Of a stretch of DNA of 64,000 nt, positions 30,530 to 41,561 are shown piece after piece. Below the pieces are notes generated by a model, which was not told the DNA's origin, ran no database searches, and worked only from the letters and a program-made list of their open reading frames with translations. The stretch covers positions 8,121,622-8,185,621 of the forward strand of contig OX393565.1 of assembly GCA_947652115.1 (NCBI GenBank). The letters are read 5' to 3'. Origin of the DNA: Blastomussa wellsi (taxonomy: Eukaryota; Cnidaria; Anthozoa; Scleractinia; Plerogyridae). Position 1 is the stretch's first letter. Every line of letters begins with the position of its first letter. The position numbers were made by a program, and so were the translations under genes.

Positions 30530-31860
30530 CTAAAATTCCAATTTGGGAACAAAACGTTCCACTCGGAACAAACAGTCCTAAATTATCAATTTGGGAACAA
30601 ACCGTTCCATTCAAAGATAGGAACTCGGAACAAACTAGTCCTGAATCATCAGTTTGGGAACAATGTGTTCCACGAACAGATAGGAACTCGGAACAAAACG
30701 ATCATAAAATTGTTCCTAAATTGTCAATCTGGGAACAGTGCACAGATGGGAACTCGGAACAAAACGGTCTTAAATGATCAATTTGGGAACAATGTGTTCC
30801 ACACACAGATACGAACGCGGAACAAAATAGTCCTAAATCATCAATTTGGGAACAATGTGTTCCACGAACAGACAGGAACTCGGAACAAAACGATCATAAA
30901 ATTGTTCCTAAATTGTCAATCTGGGAACAGTGCACAGATGGGAACTCGGAACAAAACGGTCTTAAATGATCAATTTGGGAACAATGTGTTCCACACACAG
31001 ATAGGAACTCGGAACAAAACGATCATAAAATAGTTCCTAAATTGTCAATCTGGGAACGATGCACAGACAGGAACTCGGAACAAAAAAGACCTAAATCATC
31101 AATTTGGGAACAATGTATTCCACATACAGACGGGAACTCGGAACAAAACAGTCCTAAATCATCAATTTGGGAACAATTTGTTCCATGCACTGATCGGAAC
31201 TCGGAACAAAACAGTCCTAAATCATCAATTTGGGAACAATTTGTTCCATGCGCTGATCGGAACTCGGAACAAAACAGTCCTAAATCACCAATTTGGGAAC
31301 AATTTGTCCCATGCACAGATAGGAACTCGGACCAAAAAAGTCCTAAATCATCAATTTGGGAACAATTTGTTCCATTCACTGATCGGAACTCGGAACAAAA
31401 CAGTCCTAAATCATCAACTTGGGAACAATTTGTTCCAATCACTGATCGGAACTCGGAACAAAACAGTCCTAAATCATCAATTTGGGAACAATTTGTTCCA
31501 CTCACTGATCGGAACTCGGAACAAAACAGTCCTAAATCATTAATTTGGGAACAATTTGTTCCATTCACAGATAGGAACTCGGAACAAAACAGTCCTAAAT
31601 CATCAATTTGGGAACAATTTGTTCCATTCACTGATCGGAACTCGGAACAAAACAGTCCTAAATCATCAACTTGGGAACAATTTGTTCCAATCACTGATCG
31701 GAACTCGGAACAAAACAGTCCTAAATCATTAATTTGGGAACAATTTGTTCCATTCACAGATAGGAACTCGGAACAAAACAGTCCTAAATCGTCAATTTGG
31801 GAACAATTTGTTCCATTCACAGTTGTGAACTCGGAACAAAATGTTCTTGTTTTCCTTGAA
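30530..31860. repeat. 63-bp minisatellite (GGAAC/GTTCC-rich)
   Basis: More than 15 units of 63 bases, most regular from 31070 to 31830; earlier units are more variable and include longer ones. Each unit holds an almost perfect palindrome TGGGAACAATTTGTTCCA plus ACTCGGAACAAAACAGTCC. Because 63 is divisible by 3 and no unit has a stop, three frames stay open (plus 281 aa and 185/121 aa, minus 265 aa). These 21-residue repeats (e.g. DRNSEQNSPKSSIWEQFVP) are best explained as repeat artefacts. Confidence 0.95.
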
Positions 31861-31879
31861 AGAGAACATTTTGATCCTA

Positions 31880-32620
31880 AATTGTAAAAAAGCTGGTCCT
31901 CTTAAGGTCAAAAGGAACCCAAAAATAAGGAACAATCGATACTCGAGGAACGTTCCTTTACAAACAATGGAACAGTCAGCAAAAGTTAAAATCAGTTAAA
32001 AACAGGGCACAAATTTAAAGAAAATGTCAAAAACACGGTCAGATAAGCACATAGGTGAAATTGAAGAAATCTTCAAATCCTGGTTAACTTTATTGCGATC
32101 AAAAGCAGTAAAAGAAACAATGAAAAATTTTGGGAAATGTATAAGGTAGTTTACTCTCTCAAATGGTCGGTGACCCATAATTTCTTTTTTCCATGAACTT
32201 AGTTTATTTATAATTCTCGGCAGATATTCAGAAAATGAACAAAAAATAAATGTGGGAAGTTTTCTGCCCACAGGACAACGAATCCTGCCATCTTGGGGCT
32301 GTTAGATGAGTGGAAATGTGGCCGCTAAATGCGAATTTTTTCTTTAAGGAACCACACCAATTGAATAAATTCACTTTATGTGTCCATTTAAACAACATTT
32401 GACAGACATACGTTCATTTCAATTCTGCAATATTTTTGTGCTTACAGACACTGTAGCCGTATCCGCTAAGGAAGCGCGAGTTTTCAGATTTAGGGTGTTC
32501 TTCTGGGCATGTTATCTCCACAACGAAGTCGGTGACCCCCATTTGTTTTGCATTTCTGACATCAGTTACTCATTATCTTACAGTGCTGAGAGTCAGTTCC
32601 GAAAAAAATCAATGGTAAAC
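31880..32620. other. Intergenic spacer
   Basis: Between the minisatellite and the LINE 3' end. Short unrelated ORFs only; no motif recognised. Confidence 0.5.
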
Positions 32621-33099
32621 AACAACAATAAAAACTTTATTAATATTAAACAATTAAAAGAAGAACATGTACAACTCGTATATAGCGTAAGCTAGTCGAA
32701 GCGAGTTGTGCAGGGAGAAAAAGAAAAGAACAAAATAAACCAATTTGTAAGCTTCAAATAATAGACTATGGACAATGACAGGAATAAACTATAGGTAAAA
32801 TACAATCATTAGCATCCGGAGATAATTATGGTTACAATTGATTGGTAATAGGTAGCTTAATAAACTAAGCAAACTAAACAGGCGAAGAGATTAACAGTGA
32901 ATTGTTACACAAAGGTATGTAATATATAAATTAATTTTGGATAGTAAGTTAGGTGCCTCAATATCCTCTCCTTCTAAAGCTGCGAATAAAGCGTTGCGAA
33001 TTGATTTCTTGAACGCCAGTTTAGGTAGATTACATACTCGAGATGGGAGACAATTCCATGTTTTTGCGCCAAAGCATGTGAAAGAATTCCGCTGGTGAT

Positions 33100-33429
33100 T
33101 TAAACGTGAAATTTAATATGATATTTGCCAAAAGATGCAGCCCTCGTGTTATATGTATGAATCATGCTGGTCTTGATAAATTTATCAGAAATATCTTTTG
33201 GAGCAAAGTTATTAGAAACGTCATACATCGAGTGTAAGATAGCTTCAAAGTACAGCAGGTGAATGGGTAATATTTTTGAAGAAATAAAAGAAGGAATAGG
33301 ATGAGATCTTGGATTTAGAAAATACATCAAACGTAGTGCACGTTTTTGAAGTAACAATAATTTATTAAGGTGAGCAGTCAAACCATATGTCAAGTAGGGA
33401 AGTATGAGGGACTGATATATGCTTTTCAA
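33100..33429 (-). pseudogene. LINE ORF2, C-terminal end
   Basis: Encodes SLILPYLTYG, LLLLQKRALRLM and HTYNTRAASFGKYHI, the usual C-terminal blocks of CR1/L2-like ORF2 (Y(G)...W, QKR.(I/L)R.I, YxTR). Confidence 0.75.
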
Positions 33430-33605
33430 AGTACAGAATGGAACGAAGTGTCTTAGACGAGATATTACTCCAACAATTTTACTAATCTTCAGGGCGATAT
33501 AGTCTACGTGTTATTTCCAGGACAAATGGGTGTCAATCAGAACACCTAAGTACTTAACATATTCCTTACGTTCTAGACCTGACGGTGTGTTGGTGCTGTT
33601 GTCTA

Positions 33606-34577
33606 TTACTTTGAGTTTAATCCATAGTTTAGCGATCGCTGTGTAGGTCGAAAAATAACAAAGTTAGACTTCTTAATATTAAGTGTAAGCTTATTTACAT
33701 GTAGCCATTCACATACATTTTTCAGCTCTTTATTTACGGTCTCCCCGAGGGACTTGGGATGCTTATCAGCATAAAGCATGTTGGTGTCATCCGCAAATAG
33801 AACAAAATTTAACTTCTGTGAAGAGTCTGGAATATTATTAAAAAATATCAGAAATAGAAGAGGACCCAGCACTGAGCCTTGTGGAACACCACATGGGACA
33901 ATTTCCTTATCAGAGATAAACGAGTTGATCTCAGTTGTTTGAGTGCGCTTAAATAGGTATGATGAAAACTAATCGTTTACAATGCCTCGGACTCCATGGT
34001 GATTTAATTTGTTGAGCAAGATTGAATGATCAACTGTATCGAAGGCTTTCTTTAAGTCGATAAAAATACCACATGAAAATAGTTTATTGGCCATGTTCCT
34101 TTGTATGGAGTCGACGATATCAAGTATTGAATGTTGAGTAGAATGTTTATCTCGAAAACCATACTGCGATCTATAAAGAATGTCATTTTTATCAATAAAC
34201 GCTTTTAATCGGTTAAACATTATGTTCTCAAAGATACGATTGTAGTTAGATAATAAAGATATCGGTCTATAGTTGGTCGGGTCAGTCTCATCATCTTTGT
34301 AGAATGGAATGACTTTAGCATGTTTCAATTTAGAGGGATACTCTCCTGAAGTAACTGACAAGTTGATTAGTTTCGCCAATGGGATAGACAGAATATGTCT
34401 GGCAGAGCGAAGAATGCGATTCGGGCAGGAATACAAACCATGCGCCTTATTGAGAGGGATAGAGAGTATCTCCCTCTCAATCTCAGTTGGTGTAACTGGA
34501 TCAAAAAGGAACGACTTCTCGTAATTTCCACGTAGGTATTCACTAAAATGACGATTAGATGGTGGCAAATTGGACAC
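33606..34577 (-). pseudogene. LINE ORF2, reverse transcriptase (broken)
   Basis: 34577-33969 carries KVIPFYKDDETDPTNYRPIS, YGFRDKHSTQHSI and GIFIDLKKAFDTVDHSILL (RT blocks with one catalytic Asp). After a disruption, 33872-33606 carries GPLLFLIFFNNIP and FVLFADDTNMLY with the FADD catalytic site. The two ORFs are in different frames. Confidence 0.85.
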
Positions 34578-35386
34578 AAGTCTGTGTTATTATATACTCG
34601 CGTCGGTTTGTCAACTGTTGGAATTAATGAATAGCTTTGTAATGAGAGAAGCAATTTATGTGCATAATTACATGTTTCAACAGCAAGGAGGTTTATATTG
34701 AAATCACCCATGATAAAAGTGGGTTTATTTAAAGCGCTGAACTTTTCCAGTGTTTCATCAAAATAGTCCAAGAATTGTTGTGGAGAGTTATGTTGTCTAT
34801 ACAGCACACCACAGATGATGTTTGGCTGCCGAGAAATCCAAAGCTTGGAATGCCTCGTTGGAAGTTTTTGTCAGTAACCGTATAATTCAGGTTGTCTTTG
34901 ACATACATGCCAACACCTCCAGAAGCTATAGCCAGGTATAGACGTGCCAAAGTTTACAGAGTCGACTGTAATTATTTTAGTTTCAGAAACTCCAATTACA
35001 GAAAAACTATAATTCAGTTCGTCTAACAAATGCATCTACAGATTTTCAAGGTTTTGTCTTAGGCTTCTTACATTATTATGGAGCAAAGAGAGATTGCTTT
35101 CGTTGCAAGGTAGCTTATTTTTTAAGAGATTGAAGCTATGTGGCGAATAATAATGGCTATTAATACTTTCATAAAACATATCAGAATTGGGGCTTAGGCC
35201 ATTTTGTATGTTTAAAGAAAACAGATCAAAGTCATATAGACTTGAAAGTTTATCTAGATACTTCTTAGAAGGCAAGCTATTGTTTATGACGTTATTAAAC
35301 TGGCCATGATATGAAACAATGTCACTCTCACTGACATAAGGCAGTTCGCGAAATAGCGATTTCGAAGTCATTGCAATGGTGATCAC
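34367..35386 (-). pseudogene. LINE ORF2, endonuclease region (broken)
   Basis: Pieces in several frames: LSLLHNNVRSLRQNLENL (endonuclease start) near 35040-35090, GGVGMYVKDNLNY near 34890-34920, and PTFIMGDFNINLL near 34690 (the GDFN catalytic motif). Stops and shifts separate them. Confidence 0.75.
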
Positions 35387-35424
35387 AATTTACAAAGCGA
35401 AATTAGGAATGAAAGAAGGATAAC

Positions 35425-35892
35425 TTATCTTCCTCTTTGAATTCCGGTGAGGTCACTGACATCCTTAATCCGAATGGCTCTTGATTCATCACTTTTGCGA
35501 AGATAAATAGCACCATTCTTGGCCCAGCAATACTTGAAATGGAACTGGGTCTTGAATTTGTTTGCTTCATAGAGAACTCCTTTAAGTCGCGGTGTGAGAT
35601 GTTCAAACACTCTAACGGCGGTAAGAGATACGTTCTCACTGAAGCCAAGGGCAGGAGGATTAGCTTTGTTGGCATCGGCTCGTTTGGCCATAACTTTGTC
35701 TCTTGCGAGGTGACGGACAAATTTACAGATTATAGCCTTTGGTCTGGGATCTTTGCTTGAATTATTTCTGCCAGGAACTCGATGGGCTGTGTCGATATCG
35801 TTTATCGAGACATCTACACCCATTTCTCTGAATAAGGTTACACATGTTCCGCTAGTTTCATCTGCAGATTCGTTAGTTCCCTTTTCCGGCAC
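35425..35892 (-). pseudogene. LINE ORF1, RNA-binding C-terminal part
   Basis: Contains DIDTAHRVPGR, AIICKFVRHLARDKVM and FSENVSLTAVRV, the conserved pattern of LINE ORF1 RRM/C-terminal domains (hR-(v/l)PG, k(f)...r..i). Frame-disrupted relative to the coiled-coil part. Confidence 0.7.
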
Positions 35893-35951
35893 GCCAACTA
35901 TCTTTATGTTGTAGCGATAGCTATAAGCTTGGAACTCGTCAATCGTCTTCG

Positions 35952-36272
35952 CTACGTTGTCAACGTACCTTCACAGAAAGGCTCAGATACGCATTTGCCG
36001 AGACGCTGTAGTTCCTTTTTAACTGCCGTTCTGAAGCCGTTAAGATCGTGATATTCCTTACTTAGATAAGACAGAGTATGTTCCTCTTCCGTTGTCACAT
36101 TGGTAGAAGCCTGAGTAGTGCAGCCTTCAGGCGGTTCTTCGTGATGCGATGCTGATCGAGCTTCTTGTTGCTCGATAAGTGCTTTGAGTGCGGCAATTTC
36201 CTGAGTATATGATTCCACATTTGCTCGTAGGTTTGCATTCTCCTGTTTAAGAATTGATACTTTAGGAGGCAT
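35952..36272 (-). pseudogene. LINE ORF1, N-terminal coiled-coil part
   Basis: Starts MPPKVSILKQENANLRANVE, a heptad-rich coiled coil typical of ORF1 proteins that trimerise. The frame is lost near residue 100, and the next ORF continues the protein in another frame after about 60 bases. Confidence 0.65.
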
Positions 36273-36344
36273 TGTAGATTTACAGGCGGAGCTTACAAAA
36301 TCTCGTCCATCTTGACCAGATCACCGCTGACCGCAAGTCATTTT

Positions 36345-36760
36345 TTTCATTTTTGCCCGAACGTCCTTAAAGTTGGCTTTACGAACTTTACGCTATGAAT
36401 TAAACCTCGTTAAAGTTACTTTCAGTGCCTTTACTCAAGCTTCAGTTATGAGTGTAAAGCTGGCATAAATGTCAGCTTTAAAAAAGTAAAGGCAGTGTTG
36501 CGTGAAGCAACTCAAAAAGACGATAACGCCAGCTTTAAGTTGGCTTTACACTGCAGTAAAGTGATCTTTCCATGCTGTGTACAATTCAATGACGAAATTT
36601 AAAGAAAAAATTAATATTAAGATAATAAGCTCAAAATTTATATTGTGTAGTCCTACTTATTTGTCAATTGTAATTAAATATGGGAACGGGTATTTTGCGA
36701 GCTGTGGAGTTGTTGAGTTGCGAGTTGCGTAATTCATAAAAATTGATTTCTGGACAGGAT
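36345..36760. repeat. Dispersed repeat with AAAGCTGGC/GCCAGCTTT inverted words, copy 1
   Basis: Matches 45035-45335 over most of its length (GGCATAAATGTCAGCTTTA, TTCATGCTGTGTACAATTCA, TTGTGTAGTCCTACTTAT). Its right end (CGGGTATTTTGCGAGCTGTGG, GTTGTTGAGTTGCGAGTTGCG) recurs inverted at 52060-52130. Confidence 0.75.
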
Positions 36761-36947
36761 GTCTGGTGAATCTCTTAACAGTTAGTTTTTCTTCTTAGCT
36801 TATATTTCCCTGCTTTCATAACTTTTACCATTTTTCTCCTTCTATTGCAAAACAATAATGCACGTTTAACGCAAGCTACAGGCCATACTTATTGAAACAT
36901 GCTGAAATATGCGAACTTTCGAACTTTCATTGCGGAATTTTCAATTA

Positions 36948-37895
36948 CAACAACAACAACACTTTATTATGAATAGTGACTTTATCAATTGCACTGTCCC
37001 GCGGGTAGCAACAGCTAATCTAGGCGGGACAGAAGAACAACTGAGGGTTAGGTTTTTACAAGTACTGTTACATAGATAAATTTTAAATTTATATTATTAC
37101 ATTTAGACAAAGTGATGCAGAGTTAGAATTTCGAGAGGAAAATCAGTTGAAACTTTAAATACATAAACATTCCATTTAGCCAGTCCAACTTTTTGTATGA
37201 TGGTAGGTGTTTCAATACAATCATTTTCTTTTACTAATATTTGTAGGAGAAGTGGGCGAATTTCTCTTTTGAATTCCTTCTTGGGTAGATTACGTAAGCT
37301 ACACGGTATCTCATTCCATAGTTTTACGCCAAATCTTGAAAAAGAACGCTTATATATCTCTAACCTAGTGCTTTGTACGTAGAAATTCCCGGAGGAAGAT
37401 GATCGCGTATTGTACGAACGTATGCTTAAGGTTTTTTTAAATAATTTCAAGATATTTAGAGGAGCGTTGTTATTATTGACATCATGCATCAAGTTAGAAA
37501 CGACAGAGGAAGAACATTCGCGTCGGTAAAAAGAGGAATAGCATGATCGCGTCTAAGCAGCAAAATATATCATACGAAGGGCTCTTTTTTGAAGAATTAA
37601 AATTTTATTGAGATACATCTTCAGGAACTGGCCCCAAGAAGCAAGTCCGTAAGTTAAGTAGGGATGGATTAACGACTGATAAATATTTGAAAGAATACAT
37701 CTTGGTATGAAGTGGCTTAGGTTGGCAATCAGGCCAACAGTTTTGCTAATTTTACTGGCGATAGTGTCGATATGGAATTCCAGAAAGGATGTTTATTAAT
37801 TAAAACGCCAATATATTTAATATAATCTTTTGAGTCAAGTGTAGCATTTTCATTTTTCTGGCTATCAAATACATATAATTTGAGAAAATATGTCG
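36948..37895 (-). mobile_element. 5'-truncated L2/CR1-like LINE, 3' part only
   Basis: Minus-strand ORF 37492-37103 encodes IRSYNTRSSSSGNFYVQSTR, SFSRFGVKLWNEIP and LRNLPKKEFKREIR, typical of the C-terminal end of CR1/L2-like ORF2. The 3' end is marked by a GTTGTTGTTGTTG tail at 36950. It interrupts sequence that is continuous, though inverted, in region B (53590-54140), so it inserted after or independently of that duplication. Confidence 0.8.
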
Positions 37896-38683
37896 CTATC
37901 CTCTGGTAGGGAAGGATTAGACAGTTCGCAAGCGCTCCTCTAATGAGCTATGAAGCCATCGGAAGCTGGTCAAATGTACCTTCTTATTAATACGCCTAAA
38001 GTAAGAGAGTGAGAGATAATGAACCCATGGAATCATGTTGTAATAATTTGGATATTATTACGCATGCGAATTGCGGGATGTGGTAGAACGTGTGCCTCTG
38101 GATCGCCAAGGGAGAGTCTTGCTCTTGCTTGAAACTGCCCTTTGAAGGTTGCTTCTTTCTAAAATCTTTAGTTGAAATACAGCAGCGGATATTTTATTAT
38201 TGTTCGTTCTTTCCGAAGCAGCTCACATTTATGATTCAGATATATATTTGTCATCACATCGATTTCACTGTGAGGCACAGTTTTTCTAAAACGGGTGCAA
38301 AGTCAAAGAAATAATTCTCTTTAGGGATTTTTTGGCAACGACTTCCTCGTTGGGATTACCGACATTGGCATTGTGGTTTAATTGATAATTATTCAAGCTT
38401 TTGTTTTCGCATACATCTTAGGTAGCCTACATACATGTAACCGGCAGACGAATATTTATTTGAATAAATGTGAACACATTTCGATTACGAAGAAATAAAA
38501 GAAGGTGTTATCGATTAAGATTTTTAAATGACTTATAGTTCTTTTAACATTGCCACTGCACCCTCTTTACTTCAATAATTATTTGAAATAAAATTACAAT
38601 TATCGTTCCTTCGGAGCTTATCATTGTTTCTGGTTAATAACGAGCTCTAGCGTAAGAACTTGATAAGAATGTTGACCTTATAA

Positions 38684-38965
38684 AACACCCCGCTGTAACA
38701 GACCCAGTGGAATTTTTAACCTCACTGGGTTCTCGGGAAAAAGTCACCGGGTTGGCTAACTTCCCACTGGGTCCGCTCGTTTTCAGTTTTATTTTGCTTA
38801 TTTACTATTATTTTTGCAAACAAAATGCGCTGGGTCACACTGCACAGTCACTGGGCAAAATCAAAATATTCACTGGGTACTGGGGAGACTAAATTTCCGC
38901 TGGGTAAGGGAAAATAATCCACTGGGTAGGGTTTCAGTGAGTCTGTTACAGAGGGGTGTTACAAA
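38684..38965. mobile_element. Insertion with TIR-like ends and CACTGGGT repeats
   Basis: Ends AACACCCCGCTGTAACAGAC and GTCTGTTACAGAGGGGTGTT form imperfect inverted repeats. The interior repeats CACTGGGT or CGCTGGGT about nine times. Region B lacks the segment at the corresponding place (near 54523-54540), confirming it as an insertion in A or a precise loss in B. Confidence 0.75.
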
Positions 38966-40498
38966 GCAAGAGCTAAAATGTTGTATTCAATTTTTGGCCT
39001 TCCACGAGGTGTGATTATGTATTCAACATGTCATAAAATGTTAAGGCTTCGTAGCCGTTTGTTTGTGCAACGACATCGCTGTTTTTATAAAAGTGTGGCA
39101 TAAACAGCAAAAAGTGAATGAATGTCAGTAATACGAAGCTTTGCCAAGATTGCTAATCCTTGGATATGCTCTGTCCAGTATTTATAAATGCAGTGAATGC
39201 ACCAAATTTTGCGGAAAGAAAGAAAACTGTTCTGAGTGCTGCACTCGCGTTAGTGTTTGTTCATACCTGTTAGCGTGATGCATGTGATGTGCTTATGTTT
39301 GCATTCAATTCAACCAGCCAAAAAAAACGATACCTTATTGACAGGATGCTTATTTTCTTCACCAGTCGCAAATATTGTGAAATATTGATGTATCATCGTC
39401 ACATCAATTTTATTCCATTTTAATTTCCAATTTGTTTTGGCTCCGGTTTTTCTGAAACGTATGGAATGTTAGAGAGATGACTGCCTTTGTTAAACTGTAT
39501 TCAGCTTATTTACTGGTTGGGCCATATCGACTTCTCCTTAGGGATTGCCGCATTGTCATTGTGGCTTAATTAAGGTCCATTTGAAGTACAAATATAATTA
39601 AATGCCAGTCAATTTAATTCTTGTTTTTCGTTTAAAACTTGCCACCATCTTTGCTTTTATAAATATTTAAACAATGTACAGTTATAATTCCGTAGAAGGT
39701 TTCCTTTATTTCTGGTTCATCTCAACGACAAGGACCGATACACGTAGGGAATTGCGAATACTTTCATTTTGAAATAAGAGTTAAAATGGTGGATGTAATT
39801 TTCGACCCACATCGAGATGTGATTACTTATACCACGAATGAAGAAACGGGTTTTCAAGCTTCGCGCGGGGTCTTTCTTTGGGCAACGACAACTCTGTTCT
39901 TGGAAAAAGCGTGAAATGTCAGTGATGTGAAGCGTTGCCAAGAAAGCTAATCCTGGGGCATCAGTATTGATGTGGTGAATGCAACTGATTCTCGCTCATT
40001 CCTCGTATTCTTGATGCATACATTGAGCTTCCCTTTGAACAGCAATTCAACATACTAAAATAGACAAAAGTTATTTTATACGTTTTAATTTTTTTTTTAT
40101 TTGCAACACACGAAAAATTACTTTCAATGCGATACCGCGTTGTTGCACTATTTGCGAAACAAATAATAGGCTATTTCCGAGTTCGCTTGAGCCTCTATTT
40201 CAAAGCGATTCGAAGTGCAAAGTCTTTGTAATGAAAATGAGTTTTATTCATATGGAAAGCAGAACTAATTACTATCACAAAACTTTCGCACTTAGACTCG
40301 CTTTGAAACAGAGGCTCAAGAGAACTCGGAAATGGCCAGCAATACCATAACAATACAGATATAAACTTTAAAATCTTATATCATGGCTAGCTATAAAACA
40401 TCTACTGTCAGTAGTTACTGAATATTACTATGACTTCTCAGAAAGCGTTTACGTACACTATCTACATTATTTAGTCAAGTCGACGAGTATTATTCAAT

Positions 40499-40659
40499 AG
40501 ACCAATTCCGATATATTAAAATTCTAACATGGCGTAGAGGCTTTGGGGATAAAACAAAAGAAATTACTTATTCATCCCTAAGCCTCGATGCAAAATCTTT
40601 TGTTTTATTCCCTCAAGCCTCGGTGACATGTTAGAATATTAATATATCGGAATTGGTCT
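40499..40659. mobile_element. AGACCAATTCC MITE, 161 bp
   Basis: TIRs AGACCAATTCCGATATATTA and complement; the interior has GAGGCTT...GGGATAAAACAAAAG in both orientations. The empty site in region B at 55795-55802 (TTCAATTTGC) shows the insertion duplicated the dinucleotide AT. Confidence 0.92.
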
Positions 40660-40861
40660 ATTTGCCACTGCATTTTTTGTTTTTAACTTAATTAAGTTCT
40701 GATATCTTAGGCGTCTTTTTAGATTCATCTTACGTGTGCAAACGTATTGTTTCAAAACAATAAGGCTAGATCCAGCCTGCGTTTTTGAATGGAGGTCATC
40801 TAATCTATTTCTCCAGTCAAATTAAACAAAATCTGCTCAATGGAGGGATTCGCATTCAAAT

Positions 40862-41022
40862 AGACCAATTCCGATATGTTTAAATTCTAACATGGCGCCG
40901 AGGCTTGAGGGATAAAACAAAAGAAATTATTCATTCATCTCTAAGCCTCGATACAAAATCTTTTGTTTTATTCCCCCAAGCCTCGGTGACATGAAACAAT
41001 ATTAATATATCGGAATTGGTCT
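40862..41022. mobile_element. AGACCAATTCC MITE, 161 bp
   Basis: Same family and length as 40499-40659. The empty site in B (ATTCAAATTGTGT near 55993) again fits an AT duplication. Confidence 0.92.
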
Positions 41023-41561
41023 ATTGTGTTTTCCATTGGACCATTTTGTAGTCTGTACACTGAAATAGTTACGTCACATTAATGTACCCAGAAGGGACTT
41101 CGGGCATAAATTGGTAACAATTATTCTGTGTAGAATTTTTGATCTGGTATATATTGGCAAAATTTCTACTCAGCCAGTCACTAAAAGTATTAGGAATCTG
41201 TTTCTTTGTGGTTTACTTTATTTACTCCTGTAGTTTTTGTCACAAAGCATTCATTAACAATGTTAACGACACATTAAAAAGTGCTAATACCTCGTACAAC
41301 TGATAATTAATTACCAATCGCAATCCAAAGCGTTTAAGAAATTCACGTGGATTTGATTGGTTAAAAATTTGACTGGCTAAAAATCCTAAATAACCTGGCA
41401 CGGTGCCATTCGAAATGTTATGACTAGGATCGTCAGTTAGTCTTAACTGCGGACGTTTCAACACGTTGTAATACTCTTGAGTTGCCGCTAGGAAATCAAC
41501 CAGGCGAAATTTAACGGGTAAGACTATATTTACTAGTATATTTGCAGTGCATTATTTTCAT

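Larger units (their letters stand above)
32620..36300 (-). mobile_element. Near full-length, decayed L2/CR1-like LINE
   Basis: Reading leftward: ORF1 with a coiled-coil start (36272-35952) and nucleic-acid-binding part (35892-35425), then ORF2 endonuclease pieces (35386-34367), reverse transcriptase (34577-33606) and C-terminal part (33429-33100). The 3' end is an AT-rich tail with TTATTGTTGTTGTT on the coding strand. Several frameshifts and stops show it is dead. The 5' end is placed just upstream of the ORF1 ATG. Confidence 0.85.

Noticed and set aside
31023..31820. 265-codon minus-strand ORF with SVNGTNCSQIDDLGLFC-type repeats
   Set aside because: It is one of three open frames of a 63-bp minisatellite on both strands; no unique sequence, signal peptide or splice context supports translation.
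41240..41464. ORF with a similar counterpart at 56207-56443
   Set aside because: Similarity follows the A/B duplication; most differences change amino acids and there is no signal or domain, so conservation of a protein is not indicated.
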